Assembly (NCBI GenBank): GCA_030154385.1
Contig: JASKJZ010000092.1
Span: forward strand, 1 to 8,515
Origin: Clostridiales bacterium
GTDB taxonomy: Bacteria; Bacillota_A; Clostridia; Lachnospirales; Lachnospiraceae
Length of the DNA stretch: 8,515 nucleotides
Reading direction: 5' to 3'
Shown here: positions 1-6,730 of the stretch, piece by piece
How the letters are laid out: the number at the start of each line of letters is the position of its first letter
Numbering within the stretch: position 1 is the stretch's first letter
Notes under the pieces: generated by a model
The model's input: the letters and a program-made list of their open reading frames with translations, nothing else
Databases searched by the model: none
What the model was told of the DNA's origin: nothing
Made by a program: the position numbers and the translations under genes

Positions 1-345
1 CATCTAGGCGGCGGTTCGGACAGTCCGGTAGAATCGCTATCACCAATTTGGGGCATCCACACAGCCGTAAATCGAATGGATAAATCGGAAAATCCAAAAG
101 GCGGCTGGCATCCTAACGAAAAGCTATCGGTTCAAGAGGCGGTGTCCCTTTATACCGAAGATGTCTCCTATCTCTCCTTTGAAGAGGAGCGCAAGGGAAA
201 ACTAGCCCCTGGGTATCTTGCCGATTTTGTTGTACTGTCCGAAAACATTTTCTTTCTTCCACCCGAGCGGATCAAAGAAATTCAAATCGAAATGACTGTC
301 GTTGGCGGGAGAATTCGTTATTTGAACCAGCAACCGCCCCATTGA
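1..345 (+). CDS. YtcJ-type metal-dependent amidohydrolase, C-terminal part (5' end outside window)
   Basis: This is the last 114 codons of an open frame that is already open at base 1 and ends at tandem stops TGA TAA. The translation opens with HLGGGSDSPVESLSPIWGIH. The GSDSPVE block resembles the end of the amidohydrolase TIM barrel, where the Asp (visible residue 7) is the last metal-site or catalytic ligand. It is followed by the helix that contacts the active site and by KLAPGYLADFVVLSENIF, the strand returning to the small beta-sandwich domain, a pattern shared by YtcJ, urease-alpha and dihydroorotase relatives. Family members are cytoplasmic hydrolases of amide or related bonds, and substrates of YtcJ-like proteins are mostly unknown. 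An ATG at base 76 is internal, because homology-like sequence continues upstream of it. The gene converges on the chemoreceptor remnant, 27 bases away, with no clear hairpin terminator between them. Family assignment is fairly sure; substrate is not inferable. Confidence 0.85.
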   Translation, partial: HLGGGSDSPVESLSPIWGIHTAVNRMDKSENPKGGWHPNEKLSVQEAVSLYTEDVSYLSFEEERKGKLAPGYLADFVVLSENIFFLPPERIKEIQIEMTVVGGRIRYLNQQPPH

Positions 346-372
346 TAAAAGCAAAGCTCACTCACCGCACAT

Positions 373-1448
373 TCAGGTTTTGTATTTGCGTATATCCGCA
401 TTCATTTCCTGTGACACATGAGTAAGTGCTTCTACCCCTTCATGCAGAGCTTTCATAGCCTCATGCTGATCGTAGGTAGAGGCTGCCACCTCTTTTGCAT
501 TTTGCTTGGTATCTTCTACTTTTTCGACTACCCTATGTAAGGCATCTACACTATTATGAATCGAATCCCTTTGCATATTGACCGTATTTAAGTTAGCCTG
601 CATCGTCTGTACGGCTTGATCCGTTTCTTGTTTTGTATCATGAATCAGCGCCGTTATCGTCTTAGACGCTCCTGTTGTCCGCTCCGCCAGCTTTCGAATC
701 TCCTCTGCAACAACGGCAAAGCCCTTTCCTGCTTCACCCGCTCTTGCAGACTCAATCGAAGCATTTAAGGCTAATAGATTGGTCTGATAGGTAATACCCG
801 CGATGACTGCCACAATTTCACCAATCTCTCCAGAGCGTTTTCCAAGCGTTTCGATGGATCTTGTCGCATACTCGATAATACCTTTGATCCATTCATACTG
901 GGAGAGAATGTCTCGCATGCTCTCACTGCCATCCTTCGCGATAGTAAGCGCTTTTTTTGAGCTATCCTCCATCCGCTTAGCCAGGTCAAACCCCTCCATA
1001 ATTTCTTTGCTGCTTTCCTCCATTTTTCCCTTTATATGAGATAGCTGATTGCTTTGCAGCGAAGCTCCCTCGGCAAGAGTGGCGGTTCCCTCCACAATCT
1101 CTTTGGAGGATAGTTCGCTCGTGTTGGCTGACTCTGCTAGCTGTTTACTTAGCTGAGAGACTTGCTTTGCATCTGGCAGCGCACCGTAAGATCCCCTTTT
1201 GCCATATCCTGAAACGTTCGAAAAAAACGCTTAATTGCATGAATCAATGTAAATTTTCCAATTACAAAGGAAATAATCCCAACAAAGCTCCCTGCCAAAA
1301 TGCAAAGGATGCTAAAGGGCAGTTGAAAAGCTGGCGATTTATACATAGTAAACAGGCTCGCAAACCAGGGAAAAATTGCTCCCATGATAATTCCTGTCAT
1401 AAGCGACATAACAAAGTAACGGCGAATAATGCTCTTATTTTTACGCAT
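373..1448 (-). pseudogene. Methyl-accepting chemotaxis protein without sensor domain, frameshifted after HAMP
   Basis: Two frames together encode one chemoreceptor. The N-terminal frame (start 1448, stop at 1149-1151) carries a basic start MRKNKSIIRR, a first membrane helix at about residues 11-33, a loop of only about ten residues, a second helix at about 41-66, and a HAMP domain reaching [12 protein letters not shown]. It then runs into SLS and a stop. The C-terminal frame continues with [20 protein letters not shown] and a full cytoplasmic signalling coiled coil. That coiled coil includes the conserved hairpin tip ([20 protein letters not shown] and [10 protein letters not shown]) that binds CheA and CheW. 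The two parts meet near 1153-1163. Canonical HAMP has four residues (DEIG-like) between SK and QLS, but only five bases are present, so seven are missing; restoring them gives about 360 residues. ATG 1448 is preferred over GTG 1454 because AAAGG lies 6 bases before the ATG and abuts the GTG. Sequencing error is the main alternative to a true pseudogene. Confidence 0.85.
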
Positions 1449-1453
1449 AGGCA

Positions 1454-1459
1454 CCCTTT
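1454..1459 (-). promoter_or_regulatory. Ribosome binding site deciding the chemoreceptor start
   Basis: On the minus strand AAAGGG is followed by TGCCT and the ATG at 1448, which is good spacing. The in-frame GTG at 1454 overlaps this site and is therefore unlikely to be the start. Confidence 0.6.
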
Positions 1460-1490
1460 CTTTTAATTCATTTTTTGTGAGTATACCTAT

Positions 1491-1518
1491 ATTTTACGCA
1501 TATATAAAGCTTTGTCAA
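1491..1518 (-). promoter_or_regulatory. Putative sigma-A promoter for the chemoreceptor gene
   Basis: On the minus strand TTGACA (1513-1518) and TAAAAT (1491-1496) are separated by 16 bases, upstream of the chemoreceptor start with a leader of roughly 35 bases. The -35 is a perfect consensus and the -10 is one or two bases off. The motility sigma-D consensus (TAAA with a GCCGATAT -10) is not seen. The region 1449-1560 between the chemoreceptor and the ABC ATPase is AT-rich. It shows no GC-rich hairpin with a T-run, so the upstream efflux operon may read through. A direct repeat AATAATTG occurs just upstream of and into the -35. Confidence 0.6.
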
Positions 1519-1560
1519 TTATTTTTAGCAATTATTTATCAAAAATCATTATTCATGAAC

Positions 1561-2301
1561 TTATATGCCCATACCACTCATTTTTTTCGAAATTATCTCC
1601 TCCTTCATCCCTTGTTCTTCGTCTGAAAACGATACATCATCTGCAATTTTTCCGTCTTTTAAGAATATCACCCGTTTTGAGTGAGCAGCCACCCGCTTAT
1701 CATGGGTAACCAAAAGTACGGCTGTTCCCTCCCGATTTAACTGCGTCAAAATCTCCATGATATCCTCCGTCATCTTTGAATTAAGAGCACCTGTTGGTTC
1801 ATCGGCGAATAAAATGGAAGGTTCATTCATCATTGCACGACATATGCTCGCCCTCTGCAGTTGTCCTCCAGAAACCTTGGTAATCGCGCGATCCCTTAGC
1901 TCCCAAATGTCCATTTTTTTCATGAACAATTCTGCCCGCGATCGAATCTTGGCTTCGTATTCCTTTTTGTCGATCCTACTTGTTTTTTGCGTCATTGCCG
2001 CCAGAATAATATTGTCGTAAAGGCTTAGATTTCTTAACATTGTAGCCTGTTGAAAAACAAATCCCATCCGTGTTCTGCGAAGCTTTGCAAGCTCCCCTTC
2101 ACCAGCCTGAACGAGATCTATTTCTTCGAAGGTAAGGCTTCCACTCTCAATGCTATCCATCCCCGCTAAACAAAATAACAGCGTTGATTTTCCTGAGCCC
2201 GAAGGCCCCATAATCGAAACAAATTCGGAAGCTCCAACTTGCATCGATACTTGATCTAATACCAGTTTTTTTATCTTTTCAGCGTTTATAATCAATTTCA
2301 T
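1561..2301 (-). CDS. ABC exporter ATPase, MacB/LolD type, partner of FtsX permease; A-loop segment missing
   Basis: This 246-residue cytoplasmic ATPase would power the FtsX-type permease encoded immediately upstream. Visible motifs are Walker A GPSGSGKST (32-40), Q-loop FQQ (Gln84), signature VSGGQLQR (143-150), Walker B ILFADEPT (163-170, catalytic Glu168), D-loop GALNS, and switch His200 in LLVTHD. VSGGQ in place of LSGGQ, and GALNS in place of a SALD-type D-loop, are tolerated variants in this subfamily as I recall it. The N-terminus is odd. It runs MKLIINAEKIKKLVLDQVSM, so Walker A begins at residue 32 rather than about 41-42. The usual stretch after KK, containing the aromatic A-loop residue that stacks on adenine, is absent. 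The start is supported by AAGGAG five bases upstream and by an ATGA overlap with the permease stop. The gene is last in its operon. Whether the enzyme is active is uncertain; its family is not. Confidence 0.93.
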   Translation of the reverse strand: MKLIINAEKIKKLVLDQVSMQVGASEFVSIMGPSGSGKSTLLFCLAGMDSIESGSLTFEEIDLVQAGEGELAKLRRTRMGFVFQQATMLRNLSLYDNIILAAMTQKTSRIDKKEYEAKIRSRAELFMKKMDIWELRDRAITKVSGGQLQRASICRAMMNEPSILFADEPTGALNSKMTEDIMEILTQLNREGTAVLLVTHDKRVAAHSKRVIFLKDGKIADDVSFSDEEQGMKEEIISKKMSGMGI

Positions 2302-4619
2302 AATGACTCCTTAATGTAATCGGCTATCTTGATATCACGAATTTTTTTGGTTCCCAGAAGAATCGCCAGAACGATCATTCCCAGCATAAACAAAACGGCA
2401 ATCGCATCAATGGGAAACATACCCCTGGCAAATTGAAACTGACTCGCCCCAAACGAGGTCATCGCAGCGCCTACCATCCGCTCTCCCAGTGCTCCGGATA
2501 AAATGCTCCCAAACCAAATACCAACTAGGCTGGGAATTATGATCCGAAGCAGGTATCCTAAACGAATCTCATGCTCTTTATATCCCAGAGCTTTTTGTAC
2601 TGCGATTTCATAGGGATCCTTTGCCAGCAACAGCTTTAAAAATAAGAGGGCAAGTAAAAATGCCAAGCCTCCCCCCATCATCCATGCCCCCATCGACACT
2701 AGATAAATGGAAGATATTGTCTGTCCAAAAGTTTCTTTGATATAGGCATCAATCGCGGTCACCTTAGCATATGGATATAAGCTCTTATAGCTGTGAACTT
2801 TATTTATTAGGGAGGTCTTTGGAACAAACTGTATAATAAGAATGCTCCAAAGTGCCTTCGCTCCGGAATATAGCTCCGCAGCCTTTGCGGTCTTGCCCCC
2901 ATTTGTAATATCTGGATAAATTCCACAAATCAGCCTATCCTGATACGATTGATCCACCAACAGAGTAAGCGTATCCCCCACTTTTTTGGAAAGTTCCTTT
3001 GCTAACAAGGTGGAAATTGCAATTTCTCCCTTGGATACAGGACTTCTCCCTTGTTCGTAATGAACCGGAAACAAGCGGTGATTGCCCTGCTCCACCTTAA
3101 TATTCATTTTCGTTCCATCCTCAAGACACACGGAGTAGCTCTTTGTGATAAGCACTGCAACGGTCTGCACATCGTTCTCTTTCTTTAGCTCCTGCTCGAT
3201 TTTTTTTGCCGTTTCCTCCCCATTTTCCACCTTTTGCAAGTCGATGCGAAGATCACAAATTCCAATCCCCATATACTGAATAAAGCTTTTTTGGGATATG
3301 GTCTGATATAGCTTCGTCGGCACCAAAAGAAGAAAAGTGGAAGCCGTCATGACGACTAAAATTGTCCGATAAAGCTTCTTCCTTGCAAAAATATCCTTGA
3401 TTGCCAAGAAGAGAGCGGCAGGCCAAACAACTCGTTTATAATTTGGCCACTTTATACTTCCCGCCATATTCTTTTCCATTCTGGTAGAAAGCACCTGTGC
3501 TGGTAAAATAGACTGAAATTTCGATAAGATATGATTGATATATATCAAAAAAACAAGAACAAGAATTATCGTGCCAAGGCTGCCAAAACATAGACTTATC
3601 ACTTCTTTTTTACTCTCTCCCAGGTAAAGGCGAATATTCTTAAGCACAACACCTCTCGTACAAAGTGCAATAAAAAACCCAAAAACCGTTCCCAGAAAAA
3701 TAAGCAGGGTATACTTAACCAGATACACACGCTTAATCTCCCACGTCGAAAATCCAATCGCCTTCATGATGCCAATTTCTTGATACTCCTCCTCCATTTT
3801 TGCCAATAAGGTAAATCGAATGCACAAAAACGAAATTGCCAGCACCAAAAGGCTTAAAAGAATCAGCAGTGCTATCATCATACCATCGGAAATCGCATTC
3901 ATCATCCGAAACAAAGGATAGGTAACCGTGGGCCCATTGGCAGGAAGCTTTGCCTCGCTATAATCTTGTTCGAATTTAGCAAGCTCTTTTTCATTTTGCA
4001 AGCGAAACTCGATCAGATACTCGACGCTTCCCTTAGCGGCTATGGCCTCATAATCTTCTTTGCTTACTAAAAATCGTTTGGACGAGGACAAGCTGGCATT
4101 CATTTGGGAATCTCTTACAAAACCAACAACCCGAAGGCTTACGCCTGCAACGTTTGCCAAATCTCCTTTCTTTGCCATTCCATTCTTCCAATAAGCGATT
4201 GGAACATAAAGCTCCCCCTTCTTTGGTACAATCGCCTCTCCCTTTTGGTCAAGTAAGTAATCAAACGCTTCGTTTTGTGTGCAAAAGCCATTATCTTGAC
4301 TGCTGCTTGCAAGGGAATGCTCTCCAATCCAAATTTCGCTTCCATCCATATTTAAAAAGGGGACAACCTGATAGGCACTCACGTTGCCCTGTTTTATCGC
4401 AAAGCTAGAAAGTGCCTCCCCGTCAATTTCTCCCTCATGCATTTGCATAAAGTGAGGCGTCTTTGCTTGCAACATCAAACGATCAATGGCTCCTGATAAT
4501 TCGACCATAACAATCGCCGCTAGCGATACCAGCGTCGTGGATATTGCAACAAATAAGATCGTGATAATCGAAACCAGCTTTGCCCGTTTCCAATCATTTT
4601 GCAGTATTTTTAAGTACAT
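2298..4619 (-). CDS. FtsX-type ABC transporter permease with two FtsX domains (773 residues)
   Basis: This is the integral membrane part of an export-type ABC system working with the ATPase that overlaps its stop. The predicted topology has eight helices, at about 15-40, 245-268, 303-322, 343-364, 417-437, 633-662, 692-712 and 738-757. Two large extracytoplasmic regions lie at about 41-244 and 438-632. The protein is a tandem repeat of the FtsX plan. After the second helix of each half sits the hallmark cytoplasmic coupling segment, EIGIMKAIGF (281-290) and EIAVQKALGY (671-680). It is therefore likely to act as a pseudo-dimer with two ATPase copies. The frame is open to 4685, but MYLKILQNDW at 4619 is the better start: AGGAG lies four bases before it, and the upstream extension overlaps the MFS gene in sequence that looks non-membrane. 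Relatives export lipoproteins, macrolides or antimicrobial peptides. The substrate here is unknown. Confidence 0.93.
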   Translation of the reverse strand: MYLKILQNDWKRAKLVSIITILFVAISTTLVSLAAIVMVELSGAIDRLMLQAKTPHFMQMHEGEIDGEALSSFAIKQGNVSAYQVVPFLNMDGSEIWIGEHSLASSSQDNGFCTQNEAFDYLLDQKGEAIVPKKGELYVPIAYWKNGMAKKGDLANVAGVSLRVVGFVRDSQMNASLSSSKRFLVSKEDYEAIAAKGSVEYLIEFRLQNEKELAKFEQDYSEAKLPANGPTVTYPLFRMMNAISDGMMIALLILLSLLVLAISFLCIRFTLLAKMEEEYQEIGIMKAIGFSTWEIKRVYLVKYTLLIFLGTVFGFFIALCTRGVVLKNIRLYLGESKKEVISLCFGSLGTIILVLVFLIYINHILSKFQSILPAQVLSTRMEKNMAGSIKWPNYKRVVWPAALFLAIKDIFARKKLYRTILVVMTASTFLLLVPTKLYQTISQKSFIQYMGIGICDLRIDLQKVENGEETAKKIEQELKKENDVQTVAVLITKSYSVCLEDGTKMNIKVEQGNHRLFPVHYEQGRSPVSKGEIAISTLLAKELSKKVGDTLTLLVDQSYQDRLICGIYPDITNGGKTAKAAELYSGAKALWSILIIQFVPKTSLINKVHSYKSLYPYAKVTAIDAYIKETFGQTISSIYLVSMGAWMMGGGLAFLLALLFLKLLLAKDPYEIAVQKALGYKEHEIRLGYLLRIIIPSLVGIWFGSILSGALGERMVGAAMTSFGASQFQFARGMFPIDAIAVLFMLGMIVLAILLGTKKIRDIKIADYIKESL
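2307..2312 (-). promoter_or_regulatory. Ribosome binding site for the ATPase, inside the permease gene
   Basis: AAGGAG on the minus strand lies five bases before ATG 2301 and is read by the permease as its Lys-Glu codons near the end (IKESL). With the ATGA stop/start overlap, this implies translational coupling of ATPase to permease. Confidence 0.8.
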
Positions 4620-5907
4620 ATCGCTCCTCTCCTTCCAACTGCCGAACCGATGGAACCTGATATAGAATAATCGAAAAGATAGCAAGAAAAAAACCGCCCA
4701 AGATAATCAAAAACGCACTGCCTCTGCCGCTTCCAACTCCAATCAGTGCTCCAATCGTATCAAATAGCAATCCGCCCTCCTGTAGCATAGGTGTAAAAAT
4801 ATGATCCGCCAGGGCGCCTAGAAACGCATATGCAACAACATATCCAAGCTGGGAAATCAGCCCGATTAGTCCAAAGGCTCTTCCTTGCACCTCATTCTCT
4901 AGATTTGTGCGCAGCAAAAAGTCAAGGCTGGTATTAGCAAAGGGCAGCATCAGAAAGAAGAAAAAGCCCGATAGGGTAATCCAATATAGATTTTGATATG
5001 CTCCAAAACATATCATCGCAAGCCCTGCTAAAAACAGGGAAAGCGAAAGCAGCCTTACATATCCCTTTTTTATGGAAAGAAATCCTATCCCTATACTAGA
5101 TACGAGCATCCCTAGCGCGGATAAGGTTTCCATTGTGCCAAGGGCTTTGCTGTCTGCAAAGGATAACACCATCGGCGTACAAAGGGTTTGAATAAAGGCC
5201 ACGAAAAAGGTAAGCAAAGTTCCCATAAAGACTAGCACTACGACACCTCTCTTTTTTGTGAGCGCATGCCATCCTTCGCCCCATTCCTTCCAGAAAGAAA
5301 AATATCCCTCTTTTTTCTTTGAAACAATCCCGCCTCGGACGTATAAGGTTGTAATCACGGTTACGATAAAGGTACTGATATCAAGAAGCAACAGCAACTT
5401 AATATCGGCTATTGCAAGTAAAAGGCCTGCCAATATCGGCGAAATCAAATACTTTGAAGAATATGCAATTTGTATCATACCGCTCGCCCGACTATAGTCC
5501 TCCTTGGTCAAAAGATCAGAAATCGTCGCTTTATAGGACGGCTCTAGCAAGGAAGAAAACACGGAGCTTATCGTGACACCAAGACATATCTGCCATAGGG
5601 CTGCTCCTCCCCGCCACATACAAATCAAAATGTAGAGCAGACCAAGCGCTGATAAGCTGTCCCCTAAAACCATCAGAAGCCTTCGATCATAACGATCGGC
5701 AAAAACTCCCGCTGGTGCGCTAAATAAAAGAGAAGGCAAAAAGGCAAACAAGGTTACCAATGCCATAGCAGACGCGCTTCCTGTTTTTTGAAACACATAG
5801 ACCCCAAGACCAAATGAGGTCAGACCGCTTCCAATTGCGGAAATCCATTCCCCCAGCCACAGCACAAAAAATCGCTGTTGGGATGCGTTCTTTGCTCCTC
5901 TATCCAT
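4594..5907 (-). CDS. MFS efflux transporter, MefA/EntS-like (MFS_3) type
   Basis: This 437-residue inner-membrane protein is probably a proton-coupled drug exporter. It has about twelve hydrophobic helices. The N-terminal FFVLWLGEWISAIGSGLTSF and the loop between helices 2 and 3, AGVFADRYDRR (motif A of the major facilitator superfamily), place it with the macrolide-efflux and enterobactin-exporter-like group. A central cytoplasmic loop (VSKKKEGYFSFWKEWGEGWH) separates the two six-helix halves, as expected. Length is normal for the family. The frame is open to 5961, but that extension is basic, lacks a binding site and overlaps the repressor gene. ATG 5907 has AAGGAG seven bases upstream. It follows the TetR gene by 22 bases, and its 3' end overlaps the FtsX permease start by 26 bases, indicating one transcript. 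Substrate is unknown; macrolide specificity is only a family-level guess. Confidence 0.92.
   Translation of the reverse strand: MDRGAKNASQQRFFVLWLGEWISAIGSGLTSFGLGVYVFQKTGSASAMALVTLFAFLPSLLFSAPAGVFADRYDRRLLMVLGDSLSALGLLYILICMWRGGAALWQICLGVTISSVFSSLLEPSYKATISDLLTKEDYSRASGMIQIAYSSKYLISPILAGLLLAIADIKLLLLLDISTFIVTVITTLYVRGGIVSKKKEGYFSFWKEWGEGWHALTKKRGVVVLVFMGTLLTFFVAFIQTLCTPMVLSFADSKALGTMETLSALGMLVSSIGIGFLSIKKGYVRLLSLSLFLAGLAMICFGAYQNLYWITLSGFFFFLMLPFANTSLDFLLRTNLENEVQGRAFGLIGLISQLGYVVAYAFLGALADHIFTPMLQEGGLLFDTIGALIGVGSGRGSAFLIILGGFFLAIFSIILYQVPSVRQLEGEERYVLKNTAK
4624..4634 (-). promoter_or_regulatory. Double ribosome binding site setting the permease start
   Basis: The minus strand reads AAGGAGAGGAG, then CGAT and ATG 4619. 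The site lies inside the end of the MFS coding region. It favours MYLKILQNDW as the N-terminus rather than the in-frame ATG 22 codons upstream. Confidence 0.75.
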
Positions 5908-5914
5908 AAATTCT

Positions 5915-5920
5915 CTCCTT
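5915..5920 (-). promoter_or_regulatory. Ribosome binding site for the MFS exporter
   Basis: AAGGAG on the minus strand is seven bases before ATG 5907, in the 22-base gap after the repressor stop. It selects MDRGAKNASQ as the N-terminus over the longer open frame. Confidence 0.75.
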
Positions 5921-5929
5921 ATCCTTTTT

Positions 5930-6556
5930 CTACCTTCCAATGATCTGTGCAAAGAAGGCAAAGCTTCCCCCTTTTGCTCCTAACAAGCGCTCCATATGAA
6001 AGAGAAATGCTTCCATACGCTTTTGCACCTCCTCGTTTGTCAGTTCGACCATATCCTGATCAAATAAAGTGGTCATGTAGATTACGACCATTTCCATACA
6101 CTCCAGGGGATAGGGAGTTTCAAATATACCCTGTTCAATCCCTTCCGTAATCAGTTCACCAAGAATCGGCGGCACTTCATGTATAATCGAGCGTTGAATC
6201 TTTTGATGCATCAACGCATTTTGGGGTTTATGAATATGCGCTAAAATTTCTTCTCCTCCGTCTTGTTCTATGTTAAGAGCCAATACGACTCTTCCAATTC
6301 GCTCCAACACAGGAACTTCACGCTGACTTACAATTTCTCTTGCTCGATTTAAAATCTGTTCATTATATCGTTCGATCAACGCATCCATAATCTCTTCCTT
6401 GGACTTAAAATGATAGTACAAGGTTCCTCTTGCTATGTTAACTTTTTCTAAAATATCATTTGTGCTGGTTGCATCATACCCTTTTTCTGAAAACAACTGT
6501 CCTGCAACATCCAAAATTTCATTTCTTCTTTCTTTGGCATCTTTTACGATTCTCAT
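5930..6556 (-). CDS. TetR/AcrR-family transcriptional repressor
   Basis: This 208-residue DNA-binding protein is the first gene of the efflux operon. The N-terminal domain, about residues 8-55, is a clear TetR helix-turn-helix: RRNEILDVAGQLFSEKGYDA followed by TSTNDILEKVNIARGTLYYH and FKSKEEI. The recognition helix lies around 39-47. The remaining 150 residues form the divergent all-helical ligand and dimer domain, which gives no ligand clue. The start is secure: AAGGAG lies six bases upstream of ATG 6556, and the next upstream sequence is the promoter region. TetR repressors adjacent to efflux genes usually repress themselves and the pump until a substrate binds. Here a 17-base palindrome lies between the gene's -10 and its ribosome binding site. 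It may also act on the divergent ABC-2 operon through related palindromes. The control role is inferred. Confidence 0.95.
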   Translation of the reverse strand: MRIVKDAKERRNEILDVAGQLFSEKGYDATSTNDILEKVNIARGTLYYHFKSKEEIMDALIERYNEQILNRAREIVSQREVPVLERIGRVVLALNIEQDGGEEILAHIHKPQNALMHQKIQRSIIHEVPPILGELITEGIEQGIFETPYPLECMEMVVIYMTTLFDQDMVELTNEEVQKRMEAFLFHMERLLGAKGGSFAFFAQIIGR

Positions 6557-6562
6557 AATCTG

Positions 6563-6568
6563 CTCCTT
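6563..6568 (-). promoter_or_regulatory. Ribosome binding site for the TetR repressor
   Basis: Minus-strand AAGGAG, followed by CAGATT and ATG 6556. Sequence and spacing are near ideal. Confidence 0.8.
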
Positions 6569-6578
6569 GTCAATACTG

Positions 6579-6595
6579 ACCGACTGTCTGTCGGT
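6579..6595. promoter_or_regulatory. Operator-like palindrome O1 in the repressor leader
   Basis: ACCGACTGTCTGTCGGT has perfect 6-base arms around a 5-base centre. It lies just after the -10 of the leftward promoter, covering the expected transcription start and preceding the repressor's ribosome binding site. This is a classic position for TetR autorepression. The binding protein is inferred. Confidence 0.75.
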
Positions 6596-6601
6596 ATGAA
6601 A

Positions 6602-6631
6602 ATCATATCATGCCTATTCGATATCTGTCAA
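6602..6631 (-). promoter_or_regulatory. Leftward promoter of the TetR-MFS-FtsX-ATPase operon
   Basis: On the minus strand, a perfect TTGACA (6626-6631) and TATGAT (6602-6607) are 18 bases apart. The -10 is preceded by TGA, making an extended -10 (TGATATGAT). Transcription should start near 6595, at the edge of palindrome O1. No other good promoter is seen inside the operon, so this probably drives all four genes. Confidence 0.8.
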
Positions 6632-6651
6632 GATAATTGTAAAACTTTTTC

Positions 6652-6667
6652 TTGACCAGTCAGTCAA
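6652..6667. promoter_or_regulatory. Operator-like inverted repeat O2 over the rightward -35
   Basis: TTGACCAGTCAGTCAA has 5-base arms TTGAC/GTCAA and contains the rightward -35 hexamer. On the minus strand it holds TGACTGACTG, matching TGACCGACTG of the O1 region (6577-6586) at 9 of 10 positions. It shares 12 of 16 positions with O3. A protein bound here would block RNA polymerase. Confidence 0.6.
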
Positions 6668-6680
6668 ATGGTGATATATT
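6652..6680 (+). promoter_or_regulatory. Rightward promoter of the ABC-2 exporter operon
   Basis: TTGACC (6652-6657) and TATATT (6675-6680) are separated by exactly 17 bases. A TGA just before the -10 gives an extended -10 element. The predicted start is near 6687, inside palindrome O3, giving a leader of about 45 bases before the ATPase gene. Confidence 0.8.
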
Positions 6681-6683
6681 GTA

Positions 6684-6701
6684 GTTGACCACATGGTCAA
6701 C
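6684..6701. promoter_or_regulatory. Operator-like palindrome O3 at the rightward transcription start
   Basis: GTTGACCACATGGTCAAC has perfect 8-base arms around a 2-base centre. It lies immediately downstream of the rightward -10, over the expected start site. Its centre is 33 bases from that of O2, about three helical turns, so both would face the same side of the DNA. Confidence 0.75.
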
Positions 6702-6716
6702 AATCAGTATAACATT

Positions 6717-6721
6717 GGAGG
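6717..6721 (+). promoter_or_regulatory. Ribosome binding site facing two candidate ATGs
   Basis: GGAGG is four bases from ATG 6726 and nine from ATG 6731. The first opens only ATG ATA TGA, ending inside the second start. The second opens the full ATPase. ATG 6731 is therefore the gene start, with a somewhat long but usable spacing. Confidence 0.7.
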
Positions 6722-6730
6722 TATTATGAT

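Noticed and set aside
346..372. Bidirectional terminator between the amidohydrolase and chemoreceptor genes
   Set aside because: Only a 3-base stem (AGC-AAA-GCT) is present and there is no T-run, which is too weak to call.
1449..1454. GTG start for the chemoreceptor
   Set aside because: It overlaps the ribosome binding site; the ATG two codons later has proper spacing.
1167..1466. Open frame on the + strand opposite the chemoreceptor N-terminus
   Set aside because: The minus frame has clear membrane helices and HAMP. The plus frame has no family features and no convincing start signal.
1500..1560. Direct repeat AATAATTG as a regulatory or CRISPR-like repeat
   Set aside because: Only two short copies in an AT-rich stretch, which is expected by chance.
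1757..2020. Open frame on the + strand opposite the ABC ATPase
   Set aside because: Antisense to a conserved domain with all ABC motifs, and no good ribosome binding site. It is a shadow of the real gene.
4154..4408. Open frame on the + strand inside the FtsX permease
   Set aside because: Lies wholly antisense to the permease, with a low-complexity translation and no recognisable domain.
5908..5961. 18-codon N-terminal extension of the MFS protein
   Set aside because: It overlaps the TetR gene, is unlike an MFS N-terminus, and an ideal ribosome binding site precedes the inner ATG 5907.
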